From NCBI GenBank assembly GCA_016929495.1, contig JAFGIS010000166.1, positions 1-37,906 of the forward strand: DNA of 37,906 bases. Direction: 5' to 3'. Shown in pieces: positions 1 to 8,160 of this stretch. Every line of letters begins with the position of its first letter. Position 1 is the first letter of the stretch. The notes under the pieces are model-generated. The model searched no databases, was not told the DNA's origin, and saw only the letters and a list, made by a program, of their open reading frames with translations. A program made the position numbers and the translations under genes. Source of the stretch: Polyangiaceae bacterium. GTDB taxonomy: Bacteria; Myxococcota_A; Polyangia; Polyangiales; Polyangiaceae.

Positions 1-623
1 GTCGGCGTGCGTCCCAGGCTCTCGGTGGCTGCGGCGACGACCTCGCGCGCCGAGCCAAGGTCGTCGTCGCCAGTGTACCCGTAGCGGTTGCGCAGTCGGA
101 GAATGTCGAGCCCAAGGCCGGAAAACATGGCCTCCACCAAGGCCGCCTTGCGCGGGTGCTTCAGGATGTCGGCTTCGACGTAGGCGAGCGTCGCTCCGAT
201 CCCGACGAGCGTCTGGTTTTCGGCGCCGCCGTCGACAACGACACTCACGGTAGGGCTGGGCACCGGATTGCAGGCTCCAGCGACGCACATCTGCCCTTCC
301 GGACAAGAGCCGTCGTCGCACTCTGGAAGACAGAGCCCGGCCACCGATGGCCTCGTCCCGCTGCACAGAGCGACGACCCCGACCTCCTGCGACGTGAGAC
401 AGGCACCTCCGAACGTCTTGCACGAAGCGTCCTTGTCACATAGGCGTGTACACGCCCCGCAGATACAGTCCAGGTCACCGCAGTCTGCCTGGCTGTCGCA
501 CGCGCGCAGCCAGTTGGTCTGGCTGTCCGTCTGCGGGCCGCCTTTCGGGTCGCACGCGGCAAGCAACCAGCCAGCCGCTGCCACCAACCTGGCCCGACTC
601 CCGAACTTCCGTAGCGTAATCAC
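1..623 (-). CDS. Secreted lipoprotein with GH30-like glycoside hydrolase domain (3' end cut off)
   Basis: Partial gene: starts with GTG at 623-621 and runs off the left edge without a stop, so about 207 codons are visible. The N-terminus is a lipoprotein signal with lipobox LLAAC (Cys24). A cysteine-rich linker of roughly 90 residues follows. From about residue 125 the sequence (VGIGATLAYVE, then FSGLGLDILRLR) resembles the start of the barrel in GH30 family glucanases/xylanases, where a GFG(G/A) motif precedes a GL.LSILR-like strand. The catalytic glutamates would lie outside the window, so activity cannot be judged. The start overlaps the stop of the upstream gene (GTGA, 623-620), which indicates translational coupling. 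Likely exported and lipid-anchored, acting on an extracellular polysaccharide. The GH30 call is family resemblance from memory; another clan GH-A hydrolase is possible. Confidence 0.62.
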   Translation of the reverse strand, partial: MITLRKFGSRARLVAAAGWLLAACDPKGGPQTDSQTNWLRACDSQADCGDLDCICGACTRLCDKDASCKTFGGACLTSQEVGVVALCSGTRPSVAGLCLPECDDGSCPEGQMCVAGACNPVPSPTVSVVVDGGAENQTLVGIGATLAYVEADILKHPRKAALVEAMFSGLGLDILRLRNRYGYTGDDDLGSAREVVAAATESLGRTP

Positions 624-1615
624 GTGGTCTCGTCCTCTTCTACGAGGTACTGGCCGCAGTAGAAGGTTACCTTGTACGTCGTGTCTGGACGATGCTCGCG
701 ATTGTACGCTGCGACTCGGTCCCACAGCGGCAAGATTTGCTGCCGAACCGCTGAAAGCAAGCGCCGAACCTCCGCCTCTTCGGGATGGCCGGGCCACAGG
801 TCGAAGGACAGGGTCGTCCCGCCCACCTCGTCGGCTGCGCCGGAATTGTGGCGCCCGCTCGCCACCTTTGCGGCCAGGGCGGCAAGCACGGCCCGATGAT
901 GGTCCATGATCGCGGCCTCCCAGCCTGCCGCCTGGCCGAGCGGTATCAAGCAGCGTTTGGTCGCGCAGTAGGGTCCGTCGGGCCGAACCTCGACCTGGAT
1001 CCTTTCGTCTTTCACGAGGCGCTCGATGGCAGCTTCGATCGCTCCGGCCGGCAACGGCACCAGCCGCCCGAGCTCGTCGACCCTGAGCGGACCATTGCGA
1101 TACACTTGCACCCAGACGAGCGCCGCGTTCGTCTCTTCGGAATCCACCGTCGCGGAAGCGCCGAGCTCCTGCAGCTCCTCCACGGTAGCCGCGCGGTAGC
1201 GCGCCTCGTCGCCGCGTCCACTGCGGCACACGAGACCGGTCTCCACCAGGTCGTTCAGAATGCTGCGAACCTTCTGCTCCTCGTCGTCCTTGAAGTGCTC
1301 GAGGAGCTCGGCGCGCGTGACGGAGCCGACCTCGGAGAAGTACGCGTGGACAGCGCCCCAGAGACTGACGCCGCGCGTAGTCGCAGACTCCCCGAGCCGC
1401 TGCACCTTCTGCTGGTAGGAGCGCAGCGCCAGCCCGAACATGTCGGCGATCACCTTCTTGCCGAGTCCCTGGCTCTCGAGCTCGCGCACGAGTCCCCGGA
1501 ATACGTCGTCGGCAATGTGGGCCAAGGGCGATCGCACACCATCGGCCGTGGACAGCTGTGCAATGAGAAGCACCGTTTGACGCACAACCGCGTCGATTAG
1601 GATCTGTGCATTCAC
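620..1615 (-). CDS. Conserved protein with winged-helix-like regions, unknown function
   Basis: 331 aa, no signal peptide or membrane segment, so cytoplasmic. The first 60 residues are helical (LESQGLGKKVIADMFGLALRSYQQKVQRL), like a helix-turn-helix. Residues about 80-150 (VTRAELLEHFKDDEEQKVRSILNDLVETGLVCRSG) have the helix-helix-wing pattern of a winged helix, and residues 165-215 repeat that pattern (GPLRVDELGRLVPLPAGAIEAAIERLVKDERIQV, read in two parts). The C-terminal third is unassigned. I believe similar proteins of unknown function occur in several myxobacteria, but I cannot name the family. Its last codons overlap the GTG start of the GH30-like lipoprotein gene, so the two are probably one transcript. 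A regulatory role for the downstream hydrolase is inference only. Confidence 0.8.
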   Translation of the reverse strand: MNAQILIDAVVRQTVLLIAQLSTADGVRSPLAHIADDVFRGLVRELESQGLGKKVIADMFGLALRSYQQKVQRLGESATTRGVSLWGAVHAYFSEVGSVTRAELLEHFKDDEEQKVRSILNDLVETGLVCRSGRGDEARYRAATVEELQELGASATVDSEETNAALVWVQVYRNGPLRVDELGRLVPLPAGAIEAAIERLVKDERIQVEVRPDGPYCATKRCLIPLGQAAGWEAAIMDHHRAVLAALAAKVASGRHNSGAADEVGGTTLSFDLWPGHPEEAEVRRLLSAVRQQILPLWDRVAAYNREHRPDTTYKVTFYCGQYLVEEDETT

Positions 1616-2119
1616 GTGACCAGACTAAACATAGCAGAGGATGCGGCCCTTGGCCTCGCCGCTCGTGCGGATCCAGACCTCGTGGTTCCCCGCCGGTGAA
1701 ACCTGTGGAAGGCAACGCAAATACTCGGACGGGGACAAGGGGCGAGAGGATCTGCATCCCCAGCCAGAAATGTTCTGAGTCGGGGGGAGGCGAACAGCGC
1801 GTCGAAACGGAGCCGCGCCAATGGATGCTCGTGCCATATCGAAACCCCTCTTCGCATTCTCTCTCGAACGAGCCGCCCCCGGCCGGTGGCCAAGCTAGCG
1901 GGGCTCCGCCCCAGTCATCCTGCGACCCGACGGGTTGTGCCGACTGATGCGCTGGAACCCCGCGTCGACGGTCGAGCGCCGTGAATCGAGAGCCCGGAAT
2001 CGCCATTGTCCGGGCTGTGGACTCGTGGCCGTCGACTCTCGACCAGAGGCATCAGATCCGAAGGTTGACTCGAATAGAACGACTTCCGTGCCCCATGGAC
2101 GCTATGGTCACCACCCCCG
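1616..2119. other. Intergenic region with hairpins and heptamer array
   Basis: About 500 bases with no gene I can support. It lies between the starts of a minus-strand and a plus-strand gene, so divergent promoters are expected, but no clear -35/-10 pair was found. It contains a small GC hairpin (1900-1904 with 1908-1912) and the inverted heptamer array at 1964-2043. On the minus strand, 1625-1690 reads as about 20 codons with gene-like codon use ending in TAG, possibly the last trace of a decayed gene. Confidence 0.6.
1964..2043. repeat. Inverted pair of degenerate 7-bp tandem repeats (locus 1)
   Basis: The left arm, 1964-1998, splits into five 7-base units beginning GTCGACG, GTCGAGC. The right arm, 2009-2043, splits into five units that are their approximate reverse complements. 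The innermost units are a perfect inverted repeat (AGCCCGGA 1991-1998 with TCCGGGCT 2009-2016) around a 10-base loop. Aligning the arms head to head gives about 26 matches in 35 positions by eye. It could fold as a long imperfect hairpin. It shares architecture, not sequence, with three other loci in this window. Confidence 0.65.
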
Positions 2120-2848
2120 ATGCGAGTCGAATGCCTGCACGAAGACGATATGATGTTCGTACTCAACAAGCCCTCTGGCCTGTTGGTGCATCGTGGCTGG
2201 GACAATGCGGAGACGGCGCTCGTCGACCGTGCTCGCGAGCTCACACGGGGCGGAACGGCGCATCCCATCCAACGACTCGACCGCGGGGCGAGCGGTCCGG
2301 TGCTGTTCGCCAAGAGCGCAGAAACGGCACGCGAGCTGTCCAACTGGGCTCGGGCAGGCTACTGCCGGAAGGACTACCTGGCGCTCGTTCGAGGCGAGTG
2401 TCCTGAACGCATTGATATCGACCACCCGATCCATCGTCGTCTCGACGGTCCGCGTGTCGAGGCGCGCACGCTGGCTCGGTGCGTTGCGGTTGCGCAGACC
2501 GAGCCACGCCACGTGTCTGTCATCTGCGCACGGCCCCTAACGGGTCGGCTCCACCAGATCCGCCGCCACATGAAGCACGCAAACCATCCGCTGATCGGGG
2601 ATGGGCGCTACGGACGAGGCGACCTCAATCGCGCGTTTCGTGAACGCTACGGCCTGGCGCGCCTGGCTTTGCACGCTTGCTCCTGGCGGGTGGTGCGTCC
2701 TGACTCGCGCACCTTCGTCGGCGGCCTGGTCCCGCTTCCGGAGGACCTGTCCGAGCCGCTGTGTCGAATGGGCTTCGACTTGGACGACAACCGATTGCCG
2801 CGCGACCTGCAAGGCGTCTTGGACCAACTGGTGCCCCGGCTGGACTGA
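2120..2848 (+). CDS. TruC-like tRNA pseudouridine synthase (RluA family)
   Basis: 242 aa, a full-length RluA-family enzyme of the short type without an S4 domain, as in TruC, which isomerises U65 of some tRNAs to pseudouridine. Visible landmarks are the N-terminal DDMMFVLNKPSGLLVHRG, the catalytic loop RLDRGASG with the nucleophilic aspartate at residue 54, and the RNA-binding stretch GRLHQIRRHMKHANHPLIGD. The family usually has HRLDR; here the residue before RLD is Gln (IQRLDR), a mild deviation outside the catalytic Asp. The segment YGRGDLNRAFRERYGLARLALHA is typical of TruC rather than RluC/RluD. The start at 2120 gives the expected N-terminus. It is monocistronic as far as can be seen. 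TruC specificity is an inference from subfamily resemblance. Confidence 0.88.
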   Translation: MRVECLHEDDMMFVLNKPSGLLVHRGWDNAETALVDRARELTRGGTAHPIQRLDRGASGPVLFAKSAETARELSNWARAGYCRKDYLALVRGECPERIDIDHPIHRRLDGPRVEARTLARCVAVAQTEPRHVSVICARPLTGRLHQIRRHMKHANHPLIGDGRYGRGDLNRAFRERYGLARLALHACSWRVVRPDSRTFVGGLVPLPEDLSEPLCRMGFDLDDNRLPRDLQGVLDQLVPRLD

Positions 2849-3074
2849 ATCGGTGGCCGCGCAGATCTCGGGTCCGCTGACGCTTCGGCCTGACGAGGGA
2901 CACCTCGCACCCAGACCCCGGGTTCTCCCTGACCCCCCATCGAGCAGCAGCCCGACGCACTCTTACGCTTGCTCGGAGAGCGCCGTAAGGCCGTGTAGGC
3001 ACCTCGGCCCGTGCCTGTGGGCATCCGGGCAGCCTGTCAGTGCTCCGCCGAAGCATCTCACTCGAGGATCCCGC

Positions 3075-4247
3075 ATGAGCCTTCTCGCTCGCAGCTACAT
3101 GACGACCAGCGCAGACTCCCTGACGACAGGACACCAGGTAGCAACCAAGATGTGCGAGGCGCTGGGAAGTCCTCCCAAGCTCGTGATGACCTATCTCACA
3201 GTGAACCATGATCAGCCCTCCTATCTTCAGGGCATGCGCGAGGTGGTCGGCAGAGCGGTTCCGATGCTTGGTTGTTCGGCGCAAGGGGTGATCGGACCCG
3301 CGCGCGTCCGCGAGGAGGGCTTCGCGGCGGGGGCTCTGGCGCTGGGCGGGCAGGGGATCGCCGCGGCGCACGCAAGGGTGACCGAAATCGCGCAAGACAC
3401 ACAGGAGAAGGGGCGTCTGCTCGGCCAGCGGCTCCGAGAGCGGCTTCCGCATGCGCCCAAGCTCGTCATCCTACACTACGATCCACTGTGTCGGGTAGAT
3501 ATCGAAGTCCTCCTCGACGCCCTCTTCGAACAGGTAGAATGCGACATCGTCGGCGGCGGTTCCTCGCACGCCTTCTTCTACGAGGAGCTTCGAAGCACAT
3601 ACCAGTACTTCGACCAGGACGTTACCAGCGGCGCCGCCGTGGCCTGCGCGATATCCGGACAGTTCGGAGTGAGAATCGGCGCCAGCCATGGTTGCTCGCC
3701 CGTGGGTGTCCAGTTCACCGTCACACGCGCCAAAGAGAACGTGTTGCTCGAGTTGAACGGTCGTCCGGCGATCGACATCTGGTACGACATCTGCGGCAGC
3801 GAGTTGCGCGACAGCACCGCATTGGCCATCGGACTGCCGACGGGTGACTCGGCGAATCAAGGAGAATACCGGGTCCGCGGAGCCTACGCCCTGGACAAGG
3901 ACACAGGTGGCGTCGTACTCGGATGCACGATTCCCGAGGGCAGTCGCATCATGCTTCATCACCGCTCGACCGAGCACGTCCTCGACGGAACGCGGCAGAT
4001 GGGCGCAGAGCTCCGGGAGAAGCTGCGTGACAAGACCGTGCGCGCAGCCTTGGGCTTCGAATGCGGATCGCGGACGCGGCCATTCCTCGGCGACAAAGCG
4101 ACGCTGGAGGAGAACCTGCAGCTGCAGCGAAGCATCGGGGCAGAGGCCGCCTGGCTCGGCATGACCGCGTGGGGCGAGGTCTTCCCGATAGCGGGTCGTC
4201 CGAGCTTCCACAACTACTCGTACGCTGTCGTGGTACTATCCGACTAG
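3075..4247 (+). CDS. FIST domain signal-sensing protein
   Basis: 390 aa, spanning a FIST N domain (about residues 30-225) and a FIST C domain (about 235-375). FIST proteins are proposed small-ligand sensors that work with signal-transduction partners. Recognisable parts are MLGCSAQGVIGPA, the CDIVGGGSS segment, GAAVACAISG, and the C-terminal LGFECGSRTRPFLGDK followed by GMTAWGEVFPIAG, the usual G-(Y/W)GE-(I/V) ending. The ATG at 3075 is preceded by GAGGA at a good distance; the frame is open further upstream but lacks such a site. Only five bases separate its stop from the next gene, a hybrid histidine kinase, so the two very likely form one operon and one signalling unit. No membrane segment, so cytoplasmic. 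The ligand cannot be read from the sequence. Confidence 0.9.
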   Translation: MSLLARSYMTTSADSLTTGHQVATKMCEALGSPPKLVMTYLTVNHDQPSYLQGMREVVGRAVPMLGCSAQGVIGPARVREEGFAAGALALGGQGIAAAHARVTEIAQDTQEKGRLLGQRLRERLPHAPKLVILHYDPLCRVDIEVLLDALFEQVECDIVGGGSSHAFFYEELRSTYQYFDQDVTSGAAVACAISGQFGVRIGASHGCSPVGVQFTVTRAKENVLLELNGRPAIDIWYDICGSELRDSTALAIGLPTGDSANQGEYRVRGAYALDKDTGGVVLGCTIPEGSRIMLHHRSTEHVLDGTRQMGAELREKLRDKTVRAALGFECGSRTRPFLGDKATLEENLQLQRSIGAEAAWLGMTAWGEVFPIAGRPSFHNYSYAVVVLSD

Positions 4248-4252
4248 ACTCG

Positions 4253-6100
4253 ATGTCGTCCGACACAGGCGCACTCAGTCTCCTGACCGCAAAGGCGATG
4301 CTTCTGCTTCGTCGTGAACACGAGCTCTATGCGCTACGTCTCGAACGCGAACGCATCGAGCTCTGGAACAAGGTCTTCCACAGACTCTCGCTCGACCTTG
4401 AGCACGAAACCCCAGGCTCGCTGATCCAGAAGTGGACGAACCTCATGGTGGGAGAACTGAGCTTCCAGATGGCCGCGGTCTACACCCCCGCTGAAGACGG
4501 GTCGGCTTTCGCGCTGCTGGCGGCCGAGTCTCATGTTCCCATGCCCGAGAAGCTCGACATGGACGAGGTCGCGTATCGCTTCTTCGGAGAGCATCTGGTG
4601 GGCGACTACCGAGCGGGCGGTCCCGAGCCCCTCGACGAACTTGCGCGCGCGGCCGGTTTCGAGACCTTCTTCTGGATGGTTCTGAGGACGCGCGTACACT
4701 CCTTGCTGCTGCTGTGCGGATTCGCAGCAACCGGCGGCATGGCGCCCACGCTCAATGCCTACGATTCCACTCATTTCGAGCTCTCCGGCAAGCACTTGGG
4801 TGCGCTGCTCGAGAACCTTGGGCTCATCGGCGAACTCGACCGCGAGCGCTCGGAGCTAGCAGAGTCCAACGGCCAGCTTGAGCAGGCGATGACACAGCTG
4901 CGCAAGGAGACGAGCGAACGGTTGCAGCTCGAGCGGGAGCTTCGCCACTCGCAGAAACTGGAGGCGCTCGGGCGAATGGTCGCCGGCATCGGCCATGAGA
5001 TCAACAACCCGCTCGCCTACGTGCTCTCCAACCTGGAATACGTGCAGCGTGAGATGGGAGAAGGCCGCCCCCCGCACGGAGAGCGGGACCGGATCGCGCT
5101 CGGCGAGGCCATCGGCGAGGCCATCTCCGGCGCCGAACGTATCCAGAGCATCGTGAACGCCACACGCGAGTTCTCAAGGCCGCTGGAGGAAGCGCCGAGG
5201 GCCGTAGACGTGCGGGAATGCCTCGACGCTGCACATCGCATCGTGTCCAACGAGCTGCGTCACCGAACCAGGCTCACCCAGACCCTCGAGAACGTACCCC
5301 ATGTGATGGCAGATCCTCACCGCCTGGGGCAGGTCTTCGTCAACCTGCTGGTGAACGCCGTTCATTCCATGCCCGAAGGCCGTTCCGAGAACGAAATCCG
5401 TGTAGCGTGCAGCCGGAAGGACGAGGAGCACGTCACGTTCAGCGTGAGTGACAACGGCCGCGGGATCGCCGAGCAGGACCTGGACCGCGTGTTCGAGCCC
5501 TTCTACTCCAGCGATGCGCACAGCAAAGGAATGGGACTGGGCCTGTCCATTTGCCGAGGCATCATCGACAGCTTCGGGGGAAACATCGAGATCGACAGCA
5601 GGATCGGCCGCGGCACGACCGTCACTCTGCAGCTTCGGGTCGCTCCGGAGTCGCCCGAAGCGGAAGCAGCATTGCGCCAGTCGCTGGCACCCGAAGACGG
5701 CCCCTCACGACCTGCCCGGGTGCTCTTGATCGACGATGAGCCGGCGGTTTTGCGGGGCCTCGGGCGCGTGCTGAGAGGGCACGAAGTGGTCATGGCCACC
5801 GACGGACGGGAAGGCGTGGAGCTCTACAAGTCGGGCCGGTTCGATATCGTCTTCTGTGACCTGATGATGCCCGGGTTCAGCGGCGTGGACTTCGTTGAAG
5901 AACTCGAGAGACTGGGACCCGGCCACGCGCAGCGTGTGGTGCTCATGACCGGCGGTATCGTGAGCGATGCCATTCGCTCCTCCGTCTCGGAGTCGGCCAG
6001 CCTCTGCATCACCAAGCCAGTTGACTCCACTCAGCTGCGCCGGTTGATAGCAGGATCCGTCAGCGCTGCGGGTGTTCTGGCTCAACGACAGGGCACATGA
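4253..6100 (+). CDS. Hybrid histidine kinase (GAF-like, HisKA, HATPase, REC)
   Basis: 615 aa, soluble. Residues about 40-190 look like a GAF-type sensor domain; 195-245 are a coiled coil rich in Leu, Glu and Arg. The dimerisation box is GIGHEINNPLAYVLSNL with the phospho-accepting His248. The ATPase domain shows an N box (VNLLVNAVHSM), G1 (VSDNGRGI), F box (FEPFYSS) and G2 (GMGLGLSIC). A C-terminal receiver domain (about 487-605) has acidic LIDDEP and the phospho-acceptor Asp536 in FCDLMMPG. All residues for kinase and receiver activity are present. There is no DNA-binding output domain, so a phosphotransfer protein or separate regulator is expected elsewhere. No Shine-Dalgarno precedes the ATG, consistent with translation coupled to the FIST gene five bases upstream. 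The last ten codons lie inside a 56-bp element found again at 15511-15566, so the extreme C-terminus may be acquired sequence. Confidence 0.93.
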   Translation: MSSDTGALSLLTAKAMLLLRREHELYALRLERERIELWNKVFHRLSLDLEHETPGSLIQKWTNLMVGELSFQMAAVYTPAEDGSAFALLAAESHVPMPEKLDMDEVAYRFFGEHLVGDYRAGGPEPLDELARAAGFETFFWMVLRTRVHSLLLLCGFAATGGMAPTLNAYDSTHFELSGKHLGALLENLGLIGELDRERSELAESNGQLEQAMTQLRKETSERLQLERELRHSQKLEALGRMVAGIGHEINNPLAYVLSNLEYVQREMGEGRPPHGERDRIALGEAIGEAISGAERIQSIVNATREFSRPLEEAPRAVDVRECLDAAHRIVSNELRHRTRLTQTLENVPHVMADPHRLGQVFVNLLVNAVHSMPEGRSENEIRVACSRKDEEHVTFSVSDNGRGIAEQDLDRVFEPFYSSDAHSKGMGLGLSICRGIIDSFGGNIEIDSRIGRGTTVTLQLRVAPESPEAEAALRQSLAPEDGPSRPARVLLIDDEPAVLRGLGRVLRGHEVVMATDGREGVELYKSGRFDIVFCDLMMPGFSGVDFVEELERLGPGHAQRVVLMTGGIVSDAIRSSVSESASLCITKPVDSTQLRRLIAGSVSAAGVLAQRQGT

Positions 6101-6126
6101 CAGGCAACCTGTTTCCTCGCTCAGAC
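6071..6126 (+). repeat. 56-bp dispersed element, copy 1
   Basis: Aligns without gaps to 15511-15566 with about 42 of 56 positions identical by eye. The best-conserved parts are GACAGGGCACA (6087-6097) and TCCT.GCTCAGAC (6114-6126). Here the internal palindrome is degraded, whereas the other copy has perfect 12-base arms. This copy covers the end of the kinase gene, including its TGA. Confidence 0.6.
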
Positions 6127-6221
6127 GGGAGCGTTCGCTGAACTCCGGGTCGAGCCCCGCCGCCATTCGGGAGTGGTTGCTGCTGCGCAAGCCTCGTGCG
6201 CCCAGCCGGGATTGGCCGAGC

Positions 6222-6615
6222 CTATGGCACCGGCCAAACCGAGACGACCGGCTTGGCGTCTTCCGTTGCCCACGCCACCGAAAGCTCGCCACCGGCAAGG
6301 CTGAGCGGCGCTGCGTACGTGTACCTCGGGCCAGTGCGGCCCCTTGGCGAGCGGCAGCGCGTAGAGCGAAGTCTTGCCGGCTCTGTCCGTGCTGGTGAGC
6401 ATCAGTCGCGAGTCGTCGGTGTCCATGGCCCATAGGACCCAGAGCTTGGCGGCGGCCGCACCGATGCTCATGCAGCGACAGCGCCCGGGGCCTGGGACCG
6501 ACTCCTGGAGTGCGCCGTCCACCGCGCGACCCATCGATTCATGGGTCACTGTATAGCCCGCGAGGGCAACGACGACGCAGCCACATCGCCGCGTGGATTG
6601 CGATTTCGCAGGCAT
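6222..6615 (-). pseudogene. Frameshifted remnant of an unidentified gene
   Basis: Going leftwards from an ATG at 6615, one frame carries LWVLWAMDTDDSRLMLTSTD then GKTSLYALPLAKGPHWPEV with the G/C-rich third positions typical of this genome. Near 6320 that frame loses sense, while another frame becomes gene-like (YTYAAPLSLAGGELSVAW, then DAKPVVSVWPVP) and ends in TAG at 6224-6222. The simplest reading is one gene broken by a single frameshift, or a base error in the assembly. I do not recognise the family. The start is uncertain, since the first 30 codons look less convincing. The rest of the 6101-6805 interval shows nothing else that I can support. Confidence 0.4.
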
Positions 6616-6805
6616 CACAGGAACTGGCGTGTGCCGGACGCCGGGTCGGCCCAGTAGCCTGACGCAGTTGCGTCTCCACTGTTCCGCCCCCGATCCGTTG
6701 TGCGAGTAGCGGACGCGAAAGTCCATTTTGTGCTCAAGCCGTTGGGCGTTCGTGCCGTTGAAGAACTCAGACGACTCCCACCCTTTGCCACGGAGGACAA
6801 CTGCG

Positions 6806-7855
6806 ATGAGACTGGCCACAATCATCCTTACCTCGTCCCTCATGGCCTTGGCGTGCGGCAGCGCCAAGCCGGCTGAGCCCGTTCGGGACCCTGCGGCCGA
6901 GAAGCGCTTCTCGGAGGCCATGCGTCACCGTGACGAGCTCGAGAAGCAATACCAGGCGGTCGCTGTCGACATACGCACGACATGTGAGGCACGCGTCGGC
7001 GATTGCCTGCTCGAAGTGGGTGACCGACGCGCAGACTTTCTCGATGCGCATTCGACCCCAACCTGTCGAGGCGAGGCCAACGCCAACCTGGAGGCCCGAT
7101 GCGTTGCCCAAGCACTTCCAGCCCTCGGACAGGCCGACGTGGCGAGCGAGTACTTCGCTTTCGAGGGGCGGTGCTTCGAGCAATTGCTCAAATGCACGGC
7201 CGGCCTCGAGGCGGATGCTCATGACGAAGCCCGGCTCGCTCGGATCAAGGAACGGATGCAGCAGCTGCAGGCCTCGACAGAGGCCACGCGGCTGAGCGAT
7301 GTGATCGACTCGACGCGAGAGAAGGTCACCTATCTCCGAGGTACGCTGCCTCCCGCGGGGGAAGGAGTATGTAAGGAGTTTTCCGATATCTCGGCCTGTG
7401 AGACCAAGGCCGAAGCACCCTATCCCCAGCTCGAGGAGATGCTGGCCAAAGGGGACGGTGAGTACAACGAGCGGCCAGCGGCTCAGCTCTACTACAAGAT
7501 GCTGAAGGCCCAGGCCGCGTGCCGCGAGCCCGAGTTCAAGTGCCTCATGGGCAAGCTTGCTCAGTTCGGCGAAACGAACGAGACACGGCGCTGGCTCAAT
7601 CAGAACCTAACGGTACTGGAGCAGCGGCAGGAGCTGGTCAACCAGTTGGGTGCCGACATCGCGCAGCGGTGCCTCAACGACGGCGTGGCGAAGTTCCAGT
7701 CCCGCATCATCCAGGGCTACAAGCAGTATGCCCGCGAGCCGGTGATGTTCTTTCGCGCGCAGCTGCACAGGGCGTTCCTGGCTCTGCACAAGGACCAAGT
7801 GGCCTGTCTGAGCTCCAGAGCTGCTTCCAACAACACACTGCCGCTGGGCGGTTGA
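6806..7855 (+). CDS. Lipoprotein of unknown function
   Basis: 349 aa. The N-terminus MRLATIILTSSLMALACG is a lipoprotein signal ending at Cys17. A strong GGAGGA lies upstream of the ATG at 6806, which fixes this start although the frame is open upstream to 6728. The mature part is charged and mostly helical, with about a dozen spaced cysteines (for example CEARVGDCLLEVGDRRADFL near residue 60), likely disulphide-bonded in the periplasm or outer membrane. Stretches such as ARLAKERM-like and EEMLAKGDGEYNERPAAQLYY hint at helical repeats. No family recognised. It stands alone between a pseudogene and the next lipoprotein gene. Confidence 0.82.
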   Translation: MRLATIILTSSLMALACGSAKPAEPVRDPAAEKRFSEAMRHRDELEKQYQAVAVDIRTTCEARVGDCLLEVGDRRADFLDAHSTPTCRGEANANLEARCVAQALPALGQADVASEYFAFEGRCFEQLLKCTAGLEADAHDEARLARIKERMQQLQASTEATRLSDVIDSTREKVTYLRGTLPPAGEGVCKEFSDISACETKAEAPYPQLEEMLAKGDGEYNERPAAQLYYKMLKAQAACREPEFKCLMGKLAQFGETNETRRWLNQNLTVLEQRQELVNQLGADIAQRCLNDGVAKFQSRIIQGYKQYAREPVMFFRAQLHRAFLALHKDQVACLSSRAASNNTLPLGG

Positions 7856-8160
7856 TCCCGGCCGCGTAGAACGAACCAATGCCGGAAAGCGACGAGCGTG
7901 AACGGACCCCCACGGAAGAAGATAGCGTATGACCCGTGAGCGGGCTGGCACACGTATTGCTTTGCTGGCTCTGGCATGACGCCGATGGCGCTGCTCTGTC
8001 ATGAACTGTGGTCGGCAAGCGGATCCCAGGGTTGCTGCATGCCGAGCTGTGCCGCAAGTGCTGAACCGCACGGTGTTTTCGTGCCCCGAGGGGAGTCCGA
8101 GGCTGGGTGCGCGGTGCTGGCTCGTGCTAGGTTGTCTGTTTTGGGATTGGAGGTCTGTCG
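7856..8160. other. Intergenic region containing a sigma-54-type promoter candidate
   Basis: About 305 bases with no convincing gene. Its one clear signal is the GG-N10-GC element at 7946-7961. The rest is long leader sequence ahead of the lipoprotein gene at 8161, with a GGAGG ribosome-binding site just before the ATG. Confidence 0.6.
7946..7961 (+). promoter_or_regulatory. Candidate sigma-54 (-24/-12) promoter
   Basis: TGGCAC (7946-7951), five bases, then TTGCT (7957-7961): GG and GC are exactly ten bases apart, matching the RpoN consensus TGGCAC-N5-TTGC(A/T). Expected transcription start is near 7972, giving a leader of about 190 bases to the lipoprotein gene at 8161. It sits in an intergenic region and points toward that gene. 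No activator site was identified. Confidence 0.6.

Noticed and set aside
1625..1837. Short minus-strand frame ending GEAKGRILCYV
   Set aside because: Only the last 20 codons look gene-like; there is no family match and no start site. It may be a decayed 3' end, but is too short to call.
1964..2043. CRISPR-like reading of the repeat arrays
   Set aside because: Units are 7 bases, degenerate, without spacers, and no cas genes are present.
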